Numbered from the stretch's first letter, positions 47,757-57,380 are shown. The stretch: DNA of 64,000 nt from a bacterium (GCA_018829445.1 JAHJTV010000082.1:186001-250000); one strand, 5' to 3'. The notes: a model not told the origin generated them from the letters alone. Program-made: numbers and translations.

Positions 47757-48701
47757 ATGATAGAAGTCGATCATTTAACTAAAAAATACGGATCTTTTAT
47801 TGCCGTTGATGATGTTTCTTTCCAAGTGGAAAAAGGGGAAATTCTCGGCTTTTTGGGACCGAATGGAGCCGGAAAGTCAACGACCATGAAGATGCTATCC
47901 TGCTTTATTACGCCTACGTCAGGAACAGCTAAAGTTGTTGGGAAAGATATTCTTGCAGATTCTTTGGAGGTTAAGGAAAATATTGGCTATCTCCCGGAAA
48001 GTGCCCCCAGTTATCAGAATATGACTGTGATAGAGTTTCTAAATTTCATCGCTTCTATCAGGGGGTTTAATGCTCGGGAAAAAGCGGAACGAGTGGAAAA
48101 AATAATCATGACTACCTCTTTGGATAAAGTAAGATACCAGACAATTGATACCCTATCAAAAGGTTATAAACAAAGGGTGGGATTCGCCCAGGCGCTGATT
48201 CATGATCCTCCGGTTTTGATACTTGATGAACCGACCGACGGATTGGATCCTAATCAAAAAAGGGAAGTGCGTAACCTGATTCGGAAGATGTCTCAAGAGA
48301 AAGCAATTATTCTCTCAACTCACATTTTGGAAGAGATGGAAGCGGTCTGCACTCGCGCCATTATCATTGACCAGGGTAAAATCGTGGCCAATGGCTCGCC
48401 GGAAAGCTTACTGAAAGAATCATCCATGTATAATGTCATATCCGTGTTATTAACGCAGGAACCCGGAGACTCAATCCTGGAATCCTTGCGGGCGATGGAC
48501 AATGTCGAAAAGGTCAATGTTCTGAAAATTGATGGTGAAGCTGGTACAAAGCTTCAGGTGATACCGGTTCAGAAATCTGATATTCTGCATGATGTCAAAT
48601 CGACCTTAACCAAAAGTGGTATAGAGTATAACGAGATTTATCGAGAAAAAGGGTTCATGGACGAAGTATTCTGGAATTTAACCTTGGGAGGACGAAATTA
48701 A
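47757..48701 (+). CDS. ABC transporter ATPase, GldA/CcmA-like
   Basis: ABC ATPase of 314 residues. Walker A GPNGAGKS (34-41), Q-loop, signature LSKGYKQRVGFAQAL and Walker B VLILDEPTDGLD are present, plus an extended C-terminal domain (about 220-314) as in GldA and NatA-type exporters. It is the first of four same-strand genes (ATPase, permease, GldG-like, DUF4340) that together form a common gliding/auxiliary ABC export cluster. The next gene starts one base after its stop. The transported substrate is unknown; in Bacteroidetes the Gld set is linked to gliding, but the same set occurs in non-gliding bacteria. Confidence 0.9.
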   Translation: MIEVDHLTKKYGSFIAVDDVSFQVEKGEILGFLGPNGAGKSTTMKMLSCFITPTSGTAKVVGKDILADSLEVKENIGYLPESAPSYQNMTVIEFLNFIASIRGFNAREKAERVEKIIMTTSLDKVRYQTIDTLSKGYKQRVGFAQALIHDPPVLILDEPTDGLDPNQKREVRNLIRKMSQEKAIILSTHILEEMEAVCTRAIIIDQGKIVANGSPESLLKESSMYNVISVLLTQEPGDSILESLRAMDNVEKVNVLKIDGEAGTKLQVIPVQKSDILHDVKSTLTKSGIEYNEIYREKGFMDEVFWNLTLGGRN

Positions 48702-48702
48702 G

Positions 48703-49437
48703 ATGGCTCAGATCAAATCAATTATCAAGCGGGAACTGATGGCGTATTTTTATTCTCCCGTTGCATATGTGTTCATTGTTATTTTTTTACTGTCAACAAT
48801 AGGAACCACTTTTTTCCTGGGAAACTTCTTTGATTCAAACCAGGCAGGACTCGAAATATTTTTCCTGTTCCATCCCTGGCTATTTCTATTCCTGATTCCG
48901 GCTGTTGGCATGGGACTGTGGTCGGAAGAGAGAAATTCGGGAACTATTGAACTGCTGTTTACCCTACCGATTACCATGTGGCAGGCTGTTATCAGCAAGT
49001 TCCTGGCCGGTTGGATATTTATCGGAATAGCGCTACTGTTAACCTTTCCAATGGTCTTGACAGTCTGGTATCTGGGTGACCCTGATAGCGGCGCGGTTTT
49101 TACCAGTTACCTGGGGAGCTTTTTGATGGCAGGATCATATCTGGCAATCACCTGCATAACCTCAGCACTCAGTCGAAACCAGGTCATCAGCTTTATTCTC
49201 AGTGTCATCATCTGCTTCATTATGGTTCTGTTGGGTTGGGGGATATTTACCGAGATTCTGATCCGGGCCTTGCCTGTTTGGCTGGTTGATATCATCTCCT
49301 CCTTCAGCTTTTCAACTCACTTTAATTCCATAAGCAGGGGGATTGTTGACAGTCGGGATGTCATTTTTTATCTCTCCATTATTTTTGGAGGATTATTGAT
49401 TAATGCTGTCATCTTAGACGCCAAGAAAGCGGTCTAA
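48703..49437 (+). CDS. ABC-2 type permease, GldF-like
   Basis: Integral membrane protein of 244 residues with six hydrophobic segments. The start MAQIKSIIKRELMAYFYSP and the WSEERNSGTIELLFTLPIT motif are characteristic of ABC-2/GldF permeases. It pairs with the preceding ATPase gene, one base away. A large inverted repeat lies in the 136-bp gap between it and the GldG-like gene. Confidence 0.9.
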   Translation: MAQIKSIIKRELMAYFYSPVAYVFIVIFLLSTIGTTFFLGNFFDSNQAGLEIFFLFHPWLFLFLIPAVGMGLWSEERNSGTIELLFTLPITMWQAVISKFLAGWIFIGIALLLTFPMVLTVWYLGDPDSGAVFTSYLGSFLMAGSYLAITCITSALSRNQVISFILSVIICFIMVLLGWGIFTEILIRALPVWLVDIISSFSFSTHFNSISRGIVDSRDVIFYLSIIFGGLLINAVILDAKKAV

Positions 49438-49465
49438 GTTTAGAGATATGTTATAAAATACTGCT

Positions 49466-49540
49466 CCGGAAAAGCTTTTTCAAAATGGAGGTACTGGGGC
49501 TTTTGTTGCCTGTACCCCTATTTGGAAAAAACTTTTCCGG
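49466..49540. repeat. 29-bp imperfect inverted repeat (large hairpin)
   Basis: Bases 49466-49494 and 49512-49540 are reverse complements over 29 bp with four mismatches and a 17-nt loop. The outer ends are CCGGAAAAG and CTTTTCCGG. It sits in the 136-bp gap inside the Gld operon, 28 bp after the permease stop and 33 bp before the GldG-like start. It may be an RNA-processing or stability element, a partial terminator, or the remnant of a miniature transposable element. Confidence 0.85.
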
Positions 49541-49573
49541 ATAACTATAATTCCAATTGATTAACGCATTAAT

Positions 49574-51505
49574 TTGGGTGAAACGATGACTAAGGAAATA
49601 AAAAAAGGGAAGTTACAATTCGGTTCAACCGCAACAAAAATCGTCCTGATCTTTATAATAATCATAGCTATAAATGTAATTGCAGCCGGATTATATTTCA
49701 GATGGGATGTTACGGAAGAGAACCTCTACTCCCTGTCAGAGGGAACTACGGAGATAGTAAATGGGATACAATCTCCCATCACCATTAAGTATTATCATAC
49801 GAAAAATCTGGAAGGCCTGCCCATGACCTATAAAAATTATGGGAAGAAGATTAATGAACTGTTGATAGAGTTCAAAAATCTCAATCCCGAGATGATCACC
49901 TATGAAACCTATGATCCTAAACCCGACTCCGATGAGGAGGAATGGGCCAAGAAATATGGTTTGTCCGGTATAGATTTGGGGACCGGTGAAAGAGCTTTTA
50001 TGGGGATTGTGGTAATTCAGGAAGACAATGAAATCAGTCTACCCTTTATGGATCCGCGAAGGGAACAGTTTCTGGAATATGATATTACACAGCTCCTGAT
50101 GCAAGCCTCCCAGGACAAAAATAAAGTGGTCGGAATAATGAGCAGTCTGCCGGTTATGGGATCAATGCCGAACAGATTCCAGCAAATGCAAGGCCAACGT
50201 CCCCAACCCCGCTGGGCTTTTATGGAAGAACTGCAGAAAACATTCAAGATAAAGGAATTAAAAATGGATGTTTTGGATATCGATGATGAAGTGGATATCC
50301 TGATGGTAATTCATCCCAAAAACCTGCATGAAGCAACACAATATGCCATTGATCAGTTTGTAATGCGGGGAGGTGAATTGGTGATTCTGGTCGATCCAAA
50401 TGCAAGAGTAGATGAACAGGCAGCCATGGCAGCCCAAATGGGAAGCATGGCATCTGCCAGTAGTGATCTGAGCAAGCTGTTCAAACACTGGGGTGTGCAA
50501 TATGAATCCAATAAAATTCTGGGAGACAAGGATCATGCCACCCGCGTCAATGCCGGTGGCGCAACAGGCGTCATCGCCTATTCGTTGTGGCATTCACTGA
50601 ATACTCAGTCCTTTAATCAGGATCTGGTGGCTACCAAGGAACTGGAGACCATGTTGCTGGTCGAACCCGGCGCATTCACACTGGGGAAGGACAGCCCGTT
50701 GAAGCTGAATTCACTCCTGGTTTCCTCTCAGAATTCCGGTTTCATTGACAGCTATATGACACGATTTGGGAACCCGGTGAACATCAATAAAGGCGTGAAA
50801 GGAGATGGTACTCAGTATTCACTTGCCGGGATATTGACCGGTGAGTTGACATCAGCTTTCAGCAAGCGACCCGATCCGCCCCAGCCAAAAGAGGGTGAGC
50901 AAAATCAGGAAGAGGAGAGCGCTGCGGCGACTCCAAAGCCCTATGCCTCAAAAAGTCAGGGAAGTGCCAAAATTTTATTGATAGCGGATGTGGATTTTAT
51001 CTCCGATACTTTCAGCGTCGATAAATTCAGCCTGCTGGGGCAGACAATGATTCAGCCGAAAAACGACAACCTGAATTTTATGGTGAATATGGTTGAATTC
51101 CTGGGTGGAGCGGAAGCAATGATGAAAATTCGTTCACGGGGAAGGTTCACCAGACCGTTTACACGCTTTGAAGAACTGCAGAAAAATGCCCAGTCCCAGT
51201 ATCAAGAGGCTGAAGAACGACTATCGGCAAACTTGAAAGATGTTCAGGATAAATTGAGTCAATTGAATATTGAAAAAGGAACGAACAAAGTTGTTCTCAC
51301 CAAAGAGCAGATCGATAAAATCGAGCAGTTCAGAGAGGAAGAGGCGAAAACCAAAACGGATTTGCGTAAAATCAGGAAACTCCTGCGGCAAGACATCGAA
51401 TCAGAGAAAACCAACTTAACCCTGATGAATCTGCTACTGGTTCCGATTTTGATGACGATTATTGGATTAGCCCTGTATTATCGAAGAATGAAAAAACGCT
51501 CATAA
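49574..51505 (+). CDS. GldG-like ABC auxiliary protein
   Basis: Protein of 643 residues with one N-terminal membrane helix (about 20-42), a large periplasmic part containing the GldG/ABC_transp_aux domain (SLSEGTTEIVNGIQSPITIKYY, VVGIMSSLPVMG, DFMVRGGELVILVDPNAR-like segment), a long Gln/Glu coiled coil (about 535-620), and a C-terminal membrane helix followed by a basic tail. A low-complexity acidic linker lies near residues 435-465. It completes the ATPase/permease pair and is followed 76 bp later by the DUF4340 gene. Confidence 0.88.
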   Translation: MGETMTKEIKKGKLQFGSTATKIVLIFIIIIAINVIAAGLYFRWDVTEENLYSLSEGTTEIVNGIQSPITIKYYHTKNLEGLPMTYKNYGKKINELLIEFKNLNPEMITYETYDPKPDSDEEEWAKKYGLSGIDLGTGERAFMGIVVIQEDNEISLPFMDPRREQFLEYDITQLLMQASQDKNKVVGIMSSLPVMGSMPNRFQQMQGQRPQPRWAFMEELQKTFKIKELKMDVLDIDDEVDILMVIHPKNLHEATQYAIDQFVMRGGELVILVDPNARVDEQAAMAAQMGSMASASSDLSKLFKHWGVQYESNKILGDKDHATRVNAGGATGVIAYSLWHSLNTQSFNQDLVATKELETMLLVEPGAFTLGKDSPLKLNSLLVSSQNSGFIDSYMTRFGNPVNINKGVKGDGTQYSLAGILTGELTSAFSKRPDPPQPKEGEQNQEEESAAATPKPYASKSQGSAKILLIADVDFISDTFSVDKFSLLGQTMIQPKNDNLNFMVNMVEFLGGAEAMMKIRSRGRFTRPFTRFEELQKNAQSQYQEAEERLSANLKDVQDKLSQLNIEKGTNKVVLTKEQIDKIEQFREEEAKTKTDLRKIRKLLRQDIESEKTNLTLMNLLLVPILMTIIGLALYYRRMKKRS

Positions 51506-51581
51506 TACAAGCCCTGCGGGGCTTTAACCAGAATGACGAATCAACCAGACAACACTATTAACCAGAAATACAAAGGGAGAT

Positions 51582-52661
51582 ATGTCAAAACGAAACCTTA
51601 TTATTTTTGCCATTGTTTTAATTATTTTGGCGGTCGCAAGCCAATGGGTGGGTCGAACAGGAAATAAAAACCAGGATGACAAAATCGGTCAACCTGTTCT
51701 TGATGCTGCCATGGTCGAAGCTTTTGACGAACTCATTCTCGAAGGCTCGAAAGGAATTATCCGGTTTAAGAAATCGAATGATCAGTGGGGAATCCAGGAA
51801 AAAAACGGGTATCCTGTGGATATGAAAAAACTGTTGGAGTTGATAGACAATCTGACCCACAATACTGTCGCTTCGTTGGTAACCAAAGACGAAAAACGCC
51901 TGGAATACTTCAAAGTAATCTATCGCAACAGTGAAAGTGGCAACGACACTAATTCAGGAACCCAACTGACCTTGAAAGAAAGCGGCAATGTCATTTTTAA
52001 AATGATGGCGGGAAAACAGCGGGAAGCCAAATCAGACAGACCGGACATGCCATCATACCCGGATGGTCAATATATTAGAATTGGAGATAGCAAAGTCGTT
52101 TATCTGATAAAAGAAAACCTTCTCTTCGATTCCGACCCCAAAGAGTGGATTCAAACGACATTGCTTTCCATAGACAAAAAAGAGATCAAGTCAGTCAGAT
52201 TTGAAGTTCAAAATGATAATTTTTTACTGAGAAGAGCAGAAAAAGGGAAAGAATTGGATCTGGAAGGATTGCAGGAGGGGGCGAAAATGAATGATTATGA
52301 AAGATCGTCCCTGCTTTCCGAACTGGAAGATTTTAAGATCGATGATATCCTGGAAATCTCGCTGATCCCTGAGACTGAACTGGAACTCAAAGCCCGAATC
52401 ACGGTAGATGTATATGATGCGTCTCCTCTTACCTTCCGTGTGTACAGCAAACTTGTTGAAAATCCGCTTGAACCGCAGAAAAAGGATGAAGAAAAGGAAT
52501 ATTCCTATTTTATTAATTTTGTGCAGTCCGACGAAAAGGGAGAAGACTCAAAATGGAGCCAGGTGCAGGAATTAGGGAGAAACTGGTTTTTTAAAATGGA
52601 AGAGTGGAAAGCAAAACGCTGGATAAAGACCCGTCAAGATTTCATTGAGGAATCTAAATAG
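51582..52661 (+). CDS. DUF4340 domain protein
   Basis: Protein of 359 residues with an N-terminal membrane anchor (about 5-22) and a periplasmic region of repeated beta-rich DUF4340-type units (GSKGIIRFKKSNDQWGIQEKN, and a second at about 190-300). Genes of this type are regularly found next to GldG-like genes, as here. An AAAGGGAG site precedes the ATG. Its function in the exporter is not known. No catalytic motif is visible. Confidence 0.83.
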   Translation: MSKRNLIIFAIVLIILAVASQWVGRTGNKNQDDKIGQPVLDAAMVEAFDELILEGSKGIIRFKKSNDQWGIQEKNGYPVDMKKLLELIDNLTHNTVASLVTKDEKRLEYFKVIYRNSESGNDTNSGTQLTLKESGNVIFKMMAGKQREAKSDRPDMPSYPDGQYIRIGDSKVVYLIKENLLFDSDPKEWIQTTLLSIDKKEIKSVRFEVQNDNFLLRRAEKGKELDLEGLQEGAKMNDYERSSLLSELEDFKIDDILEISLIPETELELKARITVDVYDASPLTFRVYSKLVENPLEPQKKDEEKEYSYFINFVQSDEKGEDSKWSQVQELGRNWFFKMEEWKAKRWIKTRQDFIEESK

Positions 52662-52733
52662 ATAAGTCGATGACGCATTAGTATCCTTTGCATCATTTAC
52701 AATTGGAGATTGTTTATTACACTTTGTTACATT

Positions 52734-52824
52734 TTTTAACAGCCTGTTAAAGAACAGAACAAGGGATATCCGTATTATTGTAATTGTGATGCACGAGAAA
52801 AAAGACTGAAAAATTAGTTCAGTC
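52734..52824 (+). terminator. two short hairpins after the Gld operon
   Basis: A 17-bp palindrome TTTAACAG-C-CTGTTAAA (52735-52751) is followed by GACTGAA (52804-52810) pairing with TTCAGTC (52818-52824). Neither has a perfect U-tract. Either may end the Gld operon transcript before the small exported-protein gene. Confidence 0.35.
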
Positions 52825-52910
52825 GTTTCTTAAACGGTCGGATTTTTTGATTGAATTTTCCGTCAATTCGACTTTTTAGAGATAAAATTAACTCAGAAAA
52901 AGGATACTAA

Positions 52911-53261
52911 ATGAAAAGGATTATCACTCTGATTTTAACAGCTGGTTTGTTCTTTGGTTCTCAGGTTGGCATGGCAGCTGAATTAAGCGGTTTGGTTGTG
53001 ACAGATAAGTTTAATGACGAGCTGTCTGCGGTTGACAGAGCAAAAAACATTATTTCGGAAATCGAAGCCGGTACCAATAAAGCGGTTGTCAGTACAGCAG
53101 CAGACCGTTGTCAGAATTTAAGAAAAGTTGCTTATGATTCAAAAGGTTTCTCGGTTACACCTGTATGGGTTGAGAAGGATAACGGTTTCCAAAAGGAGTA
53201 TTCAGCCCGGATTAATTACAGGATATTTTGCGATTTGAAAGTTAATGTTGGTTCTTTGTAA
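52911..53261 (+). CDS. small exported protein of unknown function
   Basis: Protein of 116 residues. A clean Sec signal peptide (MKRIITLILTAGLFFGSQVGMAA, cleaved after about residue 23; AAAGGA site 7 nt before ATG) precedes a mature part of about 93 residues. It has exactly two cysteines, C67 and C107, likely to form a periplasmic disulfide. The last 30 residues alternate hydrophobic and polar, suggesting beta strands. No family is recognised. It has its own leader of about 250 bp after the Gld operon and converges with the TerB-like gene. Confidence 0.7.
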   Translation: MKRIITLILTAGLFFGSQVGMAAELSGLVVTDKFNDELSAVDRAKNIISEIEAGTNKAVVSTAADRCQNLRKVAYDSKGFSVTPVWVEKDNGFQKEYSARINYRIFCDLKVNVGSL

Positions 53262-53412
53262 GAATAGCCCCTCAAGTAAAAGGTTAAATTGATCAACTTC
53301 AATGGCAGTATATCATTTAAAGATATGTGTCGATAAGCGATACGCTGCCTTGAAACCGGGTCAAAAAAAACCTTGTTTATCTCCTCTCTCCTCTCTCCAT
53401 TCTAATCAAATC

Positions 53413-54213
53413 TTATAGGGCCTTGGGAAACAGTGATTCCAGCACCATGAATGAGGAGGCCACCGGTTGCAGTATCGCATCAATATTCGATTCTTCGATT
53501 CCCAGTGACACCGCGGCTTTCTTAATAAACTCGGACTCTTGCCCCGCATATTCACCATCACACATCGCAATGGTAACAACATATTTCAGCATGGCATCGG
53601 CAGCATTGGTATTTAACTCCAATTTTGGTATTTCACTGGCTTCGAGAGCTGTTTTTTTTAATTGATCCAAAGTGGTATTGGAGTTTTTAATCAGTTCAGA
53701 GATAATATCAAAGTATAATTTTTCTGAGGGATGAATATGGCCGTCGGCACAAATGATTTTCATCAGCATCAGGGCACACCAGTACAGCTGTTCGGAATCC
53801 AGCTCCGTTTTTAATTGGACGGTAAACTGTAATCTTAGCTTGTCAAACTCGCTATCCAATAGATTTCTCATCTCTTTTGAATCAATATTCAAAGCCATGG
53901 CAGCATCACCAAGGTAATAAAGACCGTTGTCGCGTAAATCGTTCTGGAGCGTTAGAAGATGCACCATCTTTTGGATGGCATATGCTGCTATCTCTTTAGG
54001 CAGGGCAATGGCAACCGGGGGATCCTTCTCCAGATTCTCATCATTGCTTAATTCAATCGCGTTTTTAAGTACGGTTTCAATCCATTTAATGGCATCTGCA
54101 ACGACAAGATCGGAGCCGGGAGTTTTGTTCAGCCGTTCTTCAATCTTCACTAAAACTTCAGAAACAAGGTTATATTGAATCGACGGGTCATTCTTCGTGG
54201 GTAAACTAAACAT
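53413..54213 (-). CDS. TerB-like double-domain protein
   Basis: All-alpha soluble protein of 266 residues. The second half has two TerB-like acidic helix-turn motifs, ICADGHIHPSEKLYFDIIS (about 155-173) and AMCDGEYAGQESEFIKKAA (about 218-236), each with a DG turn that in TerB binds metal. The N-terminal half is helical with no recognised family. TerB-like domains occur in stress, tellurite and membrane-associated signalling systems; no other ter gene is present here. A TCCTCC (GGAGGA) ribosome-binding site precedes the start. Confidence 0.68.
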   Translation of the reverse strand: MFSLPTKNDPSIQYNLVSEVLVKIEERLNKTPGSDLVVADAIKWIETVLKNAIELSNDENLEKDPPVAIALPKEIAAYAIQKMVHLLTLQNDLRDNGLYYLGDAAMALNIDSKEMRNLLDSEFDKLRLQFTVQLKTELDSEQLYWCALMLMKIICADGHIHPSEKLYFDIISELIKNSNTTLDQLKKTALEASEIPKLELNTNAADAMLKYVVTIAMCDGEYAGQESEFIKKAAVSLGIEESNIDAILQPVASSFMVLESLFPKAL

Positions 54214-54450
54214 TTATCCTCCTAACATTTCATTACGTCATTTAACCGGATACCTGTGAGATATAATAGCTTGTATTGGATTTGATTAAATGGCCAAAAA
54301 ATTGTCAATTATGTGTGTTATCCTACCACAGATTGTTAATTTTGCAATTTTTTTGCTTTGTTCCCCATTATTATGAAAAATGATTATTGTCCTTCTGCAA
54401 ATGATTGAATTTTGATATCAGTAAATTATCAGTAATTCTAATTTATTAGT

Positions 54451-55617
54451 ATGTACAACTGGAGGTTGTCATCAAAAAACCGTTTAATCATGGTCATCAC
54501 AGAGATTGAAGCAAAATCCATTTTACGAAAGCATAAAAAGATAGACTCCTGGTTTGTGTCGCGATATGGCATGAATCTGTACCGGGGATGCATCCACGAT
54601 TGTGTCTATTGCGATGGTCGAGCCGAACGTTATAATGTCGACGGAGATTTTGGGAAAGATATTGCGGTTAAGGTCAATGCCATCGAGTTACTGGAACGTG
54701 AGCTGGACCCCAGGCGAAAAAGGATTCCCCTGATAAAAGGATTCATCATTTTGGGTGGAGGCGTTGGGGACAGTTATCAACCAGCGGAAAAACGCTATCA
54801 ATTAACAAGAAAAGCGCTGGAGTTACTGCTAGATTATGACTTTCCCGTTCACATCTTAACCAAGTCAACCCTGGTTGAACGTGATATCGACCTTTTGACG
54901 GAGATAAACAAAAAAAGCAAGGTGTTGGTCAGTATCAGTTTTTCCTCCACCGATGAGGAGATCAGCCGCAGGTTTGAACCAAGGGTTCCTTCTCCCCGGG
55001 AAAGATTAAACCTCTTAAAGGAGATAAAGAAACAGGGCATTGCATGCGGCATGTTCTTAATGCCGGTTATCCCGCACATCACTGACACGCCCCATCTTTT
55101 GGATCAATCTTTGGCGAGGGCTGCCGAAGCAAAACTGGATTATGTTATTTTTAGCGGCATGACGCTAAAACCGGGGAGACAACAGGATCATTTTTTTGCG
55201 GTGTTGAGGGAATCCTATCCTGAGCTGCTGGAAGAGTATCATTCTATTTATGCCAATGCCGGAAAATGGGGGAATGCGTCATATGAGTACTACGACCAGC
55301 TGCATCTGCTTTTTGATAAAATTGCCGGTCAATACAAGATTCCCAGACGAATCCCCCTGGGACATTTCAAAGATCATATAAATGAAAACGACAGGGTTGT
55401 GATTATCCTGGAGCAGATGGATTATATTTTAAAAATGAGAGGACAAAAATCTCCGTATGGTTATGGTGCCTATTCCATTTCCCAGCTGAAACAGCCCATT
55501 GGGGAGCTAACAAACAGTCTCAGGCAGCTAAAGGGCGTTGGCCCGGTTACGGAAAGAATTGTGAGGGAGATTCTGCAGACCGGCAGTTCCACCTATTATG
55601 AGAAACTGATGAGCTAA
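54451..55617 (+). CDS. radical SAM protein, Rv2578c/SplB-like, with C-terminal HhH
   Basis: Radical SAM enzyme of up to 388 residues. The cluster motif is YRGCIHDCVYC (C47, C51, C54), and the segment after it (DGRAERYNVDGDFGKDIAVKVNA) follows the Rv2578c/spore photoproduct lyase-like group. IILGGGVGDSYQPAEKRYQLTRKAL and ISFSSTDEEISRRFEPRVPSP are further family landmarks. A helix-hairpin-helix (LRQLKGVGPVTERIVREIL, about 364-382) at the C terminus suggests contact with DNA. The start is not certain: the ATG at 54451 has no clear ribosome-binding site, and M14 (54490) is an alternative. It stands alone between convergent and divergent neighbours. Confidence 0.85.
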   Translation: MYNWRLSSKNRLIMVITEIEAKSILRKHKKIDSWFVSRYGMNLYRGCIHDCVYCDGRAERYNVDGDFGKDIAVKVNAIELLERELDPRRKRIPLIKGFIILGGGVGDSYQPAEKRYQLTRKALELLLDYDFPVHILTKSTLVERDIDLLTEINKKSKVLVSISFSSTDEEISRRFEPRVPSPRERLNLLKEIKKQGIACGMFLMPVIPHITDTPHLLDQSLARAAEAKLDYVIFSGMTLKPGRQQDHFFAVLRESYPELLEEYHSIYANAGKWGNASYEYYDQLHLLFDKIAGQYKIPRRIPLGHFKDHINENDRVVIILEQMDYILKMRGQKSPYGYGAYSISQLKQPIGELTNSLRQLKGVGPVTERIVREILQTGSSTYYEKLMS

Positions 55618-55725
55618 AAACGTTTTGAAAACCCACTGCTTGGAATCGATTCTTCCAATGTTTTCCACTTTTGTTCGGCGGCCATGCATAGCCGTCCTTT
55701 CCGTTTTAGGGTTACTGAACGAGGG

Positions 55726-56406
55726 TTAAAAAGATATTCCGGCGGTAACTACAAAAAAGCCGAACAATCCGGAGACAGCATTCAAGAACTTACCAAAATC
55801 CTCAATTTCCTCTATCACTTCTGCTTCCGGTATCCCCGTGTTGGATGTAATCTTATAATCCAGACTCTGGTCCAGTATCCTTGAATCTACATACCAGTTA
55901 ATTCCTATTGTCAATCCTGAATCGAACTGCCACATATTTCCAATCCCCATAGTGGCGGTATTGGACTTAAATGTCATCTCTGCTTCAGCCTCGCCGCTAT
56001 CCTTGGTCAGGGTTCCCTCTCCGTCCCATGTCCTGACATGATAAGCCAGGTACAGGTTCAGTGAGGAGTCATTTGAGAATACCCGTGCAAAAATCCCTTC
56101 ATTGGCATAGGATCCACTCACATTGGTTGACTCACCGGCGTCTTCTCCTTCATATTTTTTATCAAGATAGGTGTGCTCGTAATCTGAATCGTTTACTTTT
56201 CCATATTCAAATCCAACCATGAAACTGGAACCCAAGTAAAAACCCACGTTGTAAGGCCGGGTCAGTATTGTTGCAGCGTGCACACCTATGGGGGACATTC
56301 CGATGAAAAACATGCTGTCGCTTCTGTTCTCGCTGGAAGTAGCAGCAACAAGGGACATCGGAACCAGCAATGCAATAAGGAAAAGAATTGTTTGACGGCT
56401 TTTCAT
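55726..56406 (-). CDS. small outer-membrane beta-barrel-like protein
   Basis: Exported protein of 226 residues from the ATG at 56406, chosen because an AAGGAG site lies 6 nt upstream and a good signal peptide (MKSRQTILFLIALLVPMSLVAA) begins there. An in-frame extension upstream lacks both. The mature part alternates short beta segments with Gly/Asp/Ser loops and ends in the strand VVTAGISF with a terminal Phe, as in outer-membrane barrels. No named family is recognised. It lies convergent with the radical SAM gene. Confidence 0.7.
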   Translation of the reverse strand: MKSRQTILFLIALLVPMSLVAATSSENRSDSMFFIGMSPIGVHAATILTRPYNVGFYLGSSFMVGFEYGKVNDSDYEHTYLDKKYEGEDAGESTNVSGSYANEGIFARVFSNDSSLNLYLAYHVRTWDGEGTLTKDSGEAEAEMTFKSNTATMGIGNMWQFDSGLTIGINWYVDSRILDQSLDYKITSNTGIPEAEVIEEIEDFGKFLNAVSGLFGFFVVTAGISF

Positions 56407-56606
56407 AAACGCTCCTTTTGTTGACAACAGCTTGATGACGATTGTTTTTCTTAGTATGGGTAAAAAGACAATATCGTCGATTTTAAAAGCATCTTCTAGC
56501 GATTTAGGTACAACAATTGTCAAAGTTGAAAGAGCAATAGCAAATGCTCCGCAAACCATAAAATACTGCTACCCGTTGTCTCAAATGGTAGTGGTCAATG
56601 ATTTCT

Positions 56607-57203
56607 TTACCCGGGAAGAGAGATCTTTCCCGCAATGATGTCTGCTATAGTTTCGGAGTAGAGCTGGTGCTCCACTTTTAGAACTCTTTCCGCCAGGGAA
56701 TCTGCGGTATCATCCTCAAGAACCGGAACCTTTTTCTGGGCTAATACCGGTCCATGATCATATTGACCGTCAACAAGATGAACCGTTGCCCCCGATTCCT
56801 TTTCTCCGGCAGCAATAACCGCTTGATGAACTTTCTTGCCAAACATACCCTTTCCTCCAAACTTTGGGAGCAGGGCGGGATGAATGTTCAAAATTTGTCC
56901 ACGAAATGCATCCAGGGTTTTATCACCAATTTTTTTCATGTAACCGGCAAGGATGACTAAATCTGTTTCATACTTTTCAAGAACTTCAAGAATTGTTCCA
57001 TCCAACTGGTTTGGATCAGGGTGTGTTTTACTGCTCAAATGGTACCAGGGAATCCCCTCTTTTATTGCTCGCTGAATGGCTATTGAATCGGAATTGTTAC
57101 TAATGACGACGGCCGGTTTCGCATCTAACCGGTCTGATTTTATGGAATCAATAATGGCTTGCATGTTGCTGCCGCCATGTGAAGCAAAAAAGGCTAGGTT
57201 CAT
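56607..57203 (-). CDS. purN: phosphoribosylglycinamide formyltransferase
   Basis: GAR transformylase of 198 residues, the third step of purine synthesis with 10-formyl-THF. The catalytic residues are N106 and H108 (LNIHPALLPKFGG) and D145 (HLVDGQYDHGP). The N-terminal FASHGGSNMQAIID binds phosphate. It is a single gene; other purine genes of the window (purB, 62-63.8 kb) are separate, so the pathway is dispersed here. Confidence 0.95.
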   Translation of the reverse strand: MNLAFFASHGGSNMQAIIDSIKSDRLDAKPAVVISNNSDSIAIQRAIKEGIPWYHLSSKTHPDPNQLDGTILEVLEKYETDLVILAGYMKKIGDKTLDAFRGQILNIHPALLPKFGGKGMFGKKVHQAVIAAGEKESGATVHLVDGQYDHGPVLAQKKVPVLEDDTADSLAERVLKVEHQLYSETIADIIAGKISLPG

Positions 57204-57380
57204 GATCTTGAATTTGGGGTTATGTGTCTAATCCTGTACAGAGCTTAGGAAAACCGGTTCTTAAAACAGCCTGCAGTTGTTAACATTCCTTGAAATTAAC
57301 TAAAACCAAGTGTTGCCGTCATCATACAAAAGAATACTGTCCTTGCCAATGCCTGGAGAGGTGCGGGATGTGGCAAATCA

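Noticed and set aside
56407-56559. In-frame N-terminal extension of the outer-membrane-type protein, faintly AbrB-like
   Set aside because: The signal peptide and AAGGAG site at 56406 show the true start; the extension has no start support.
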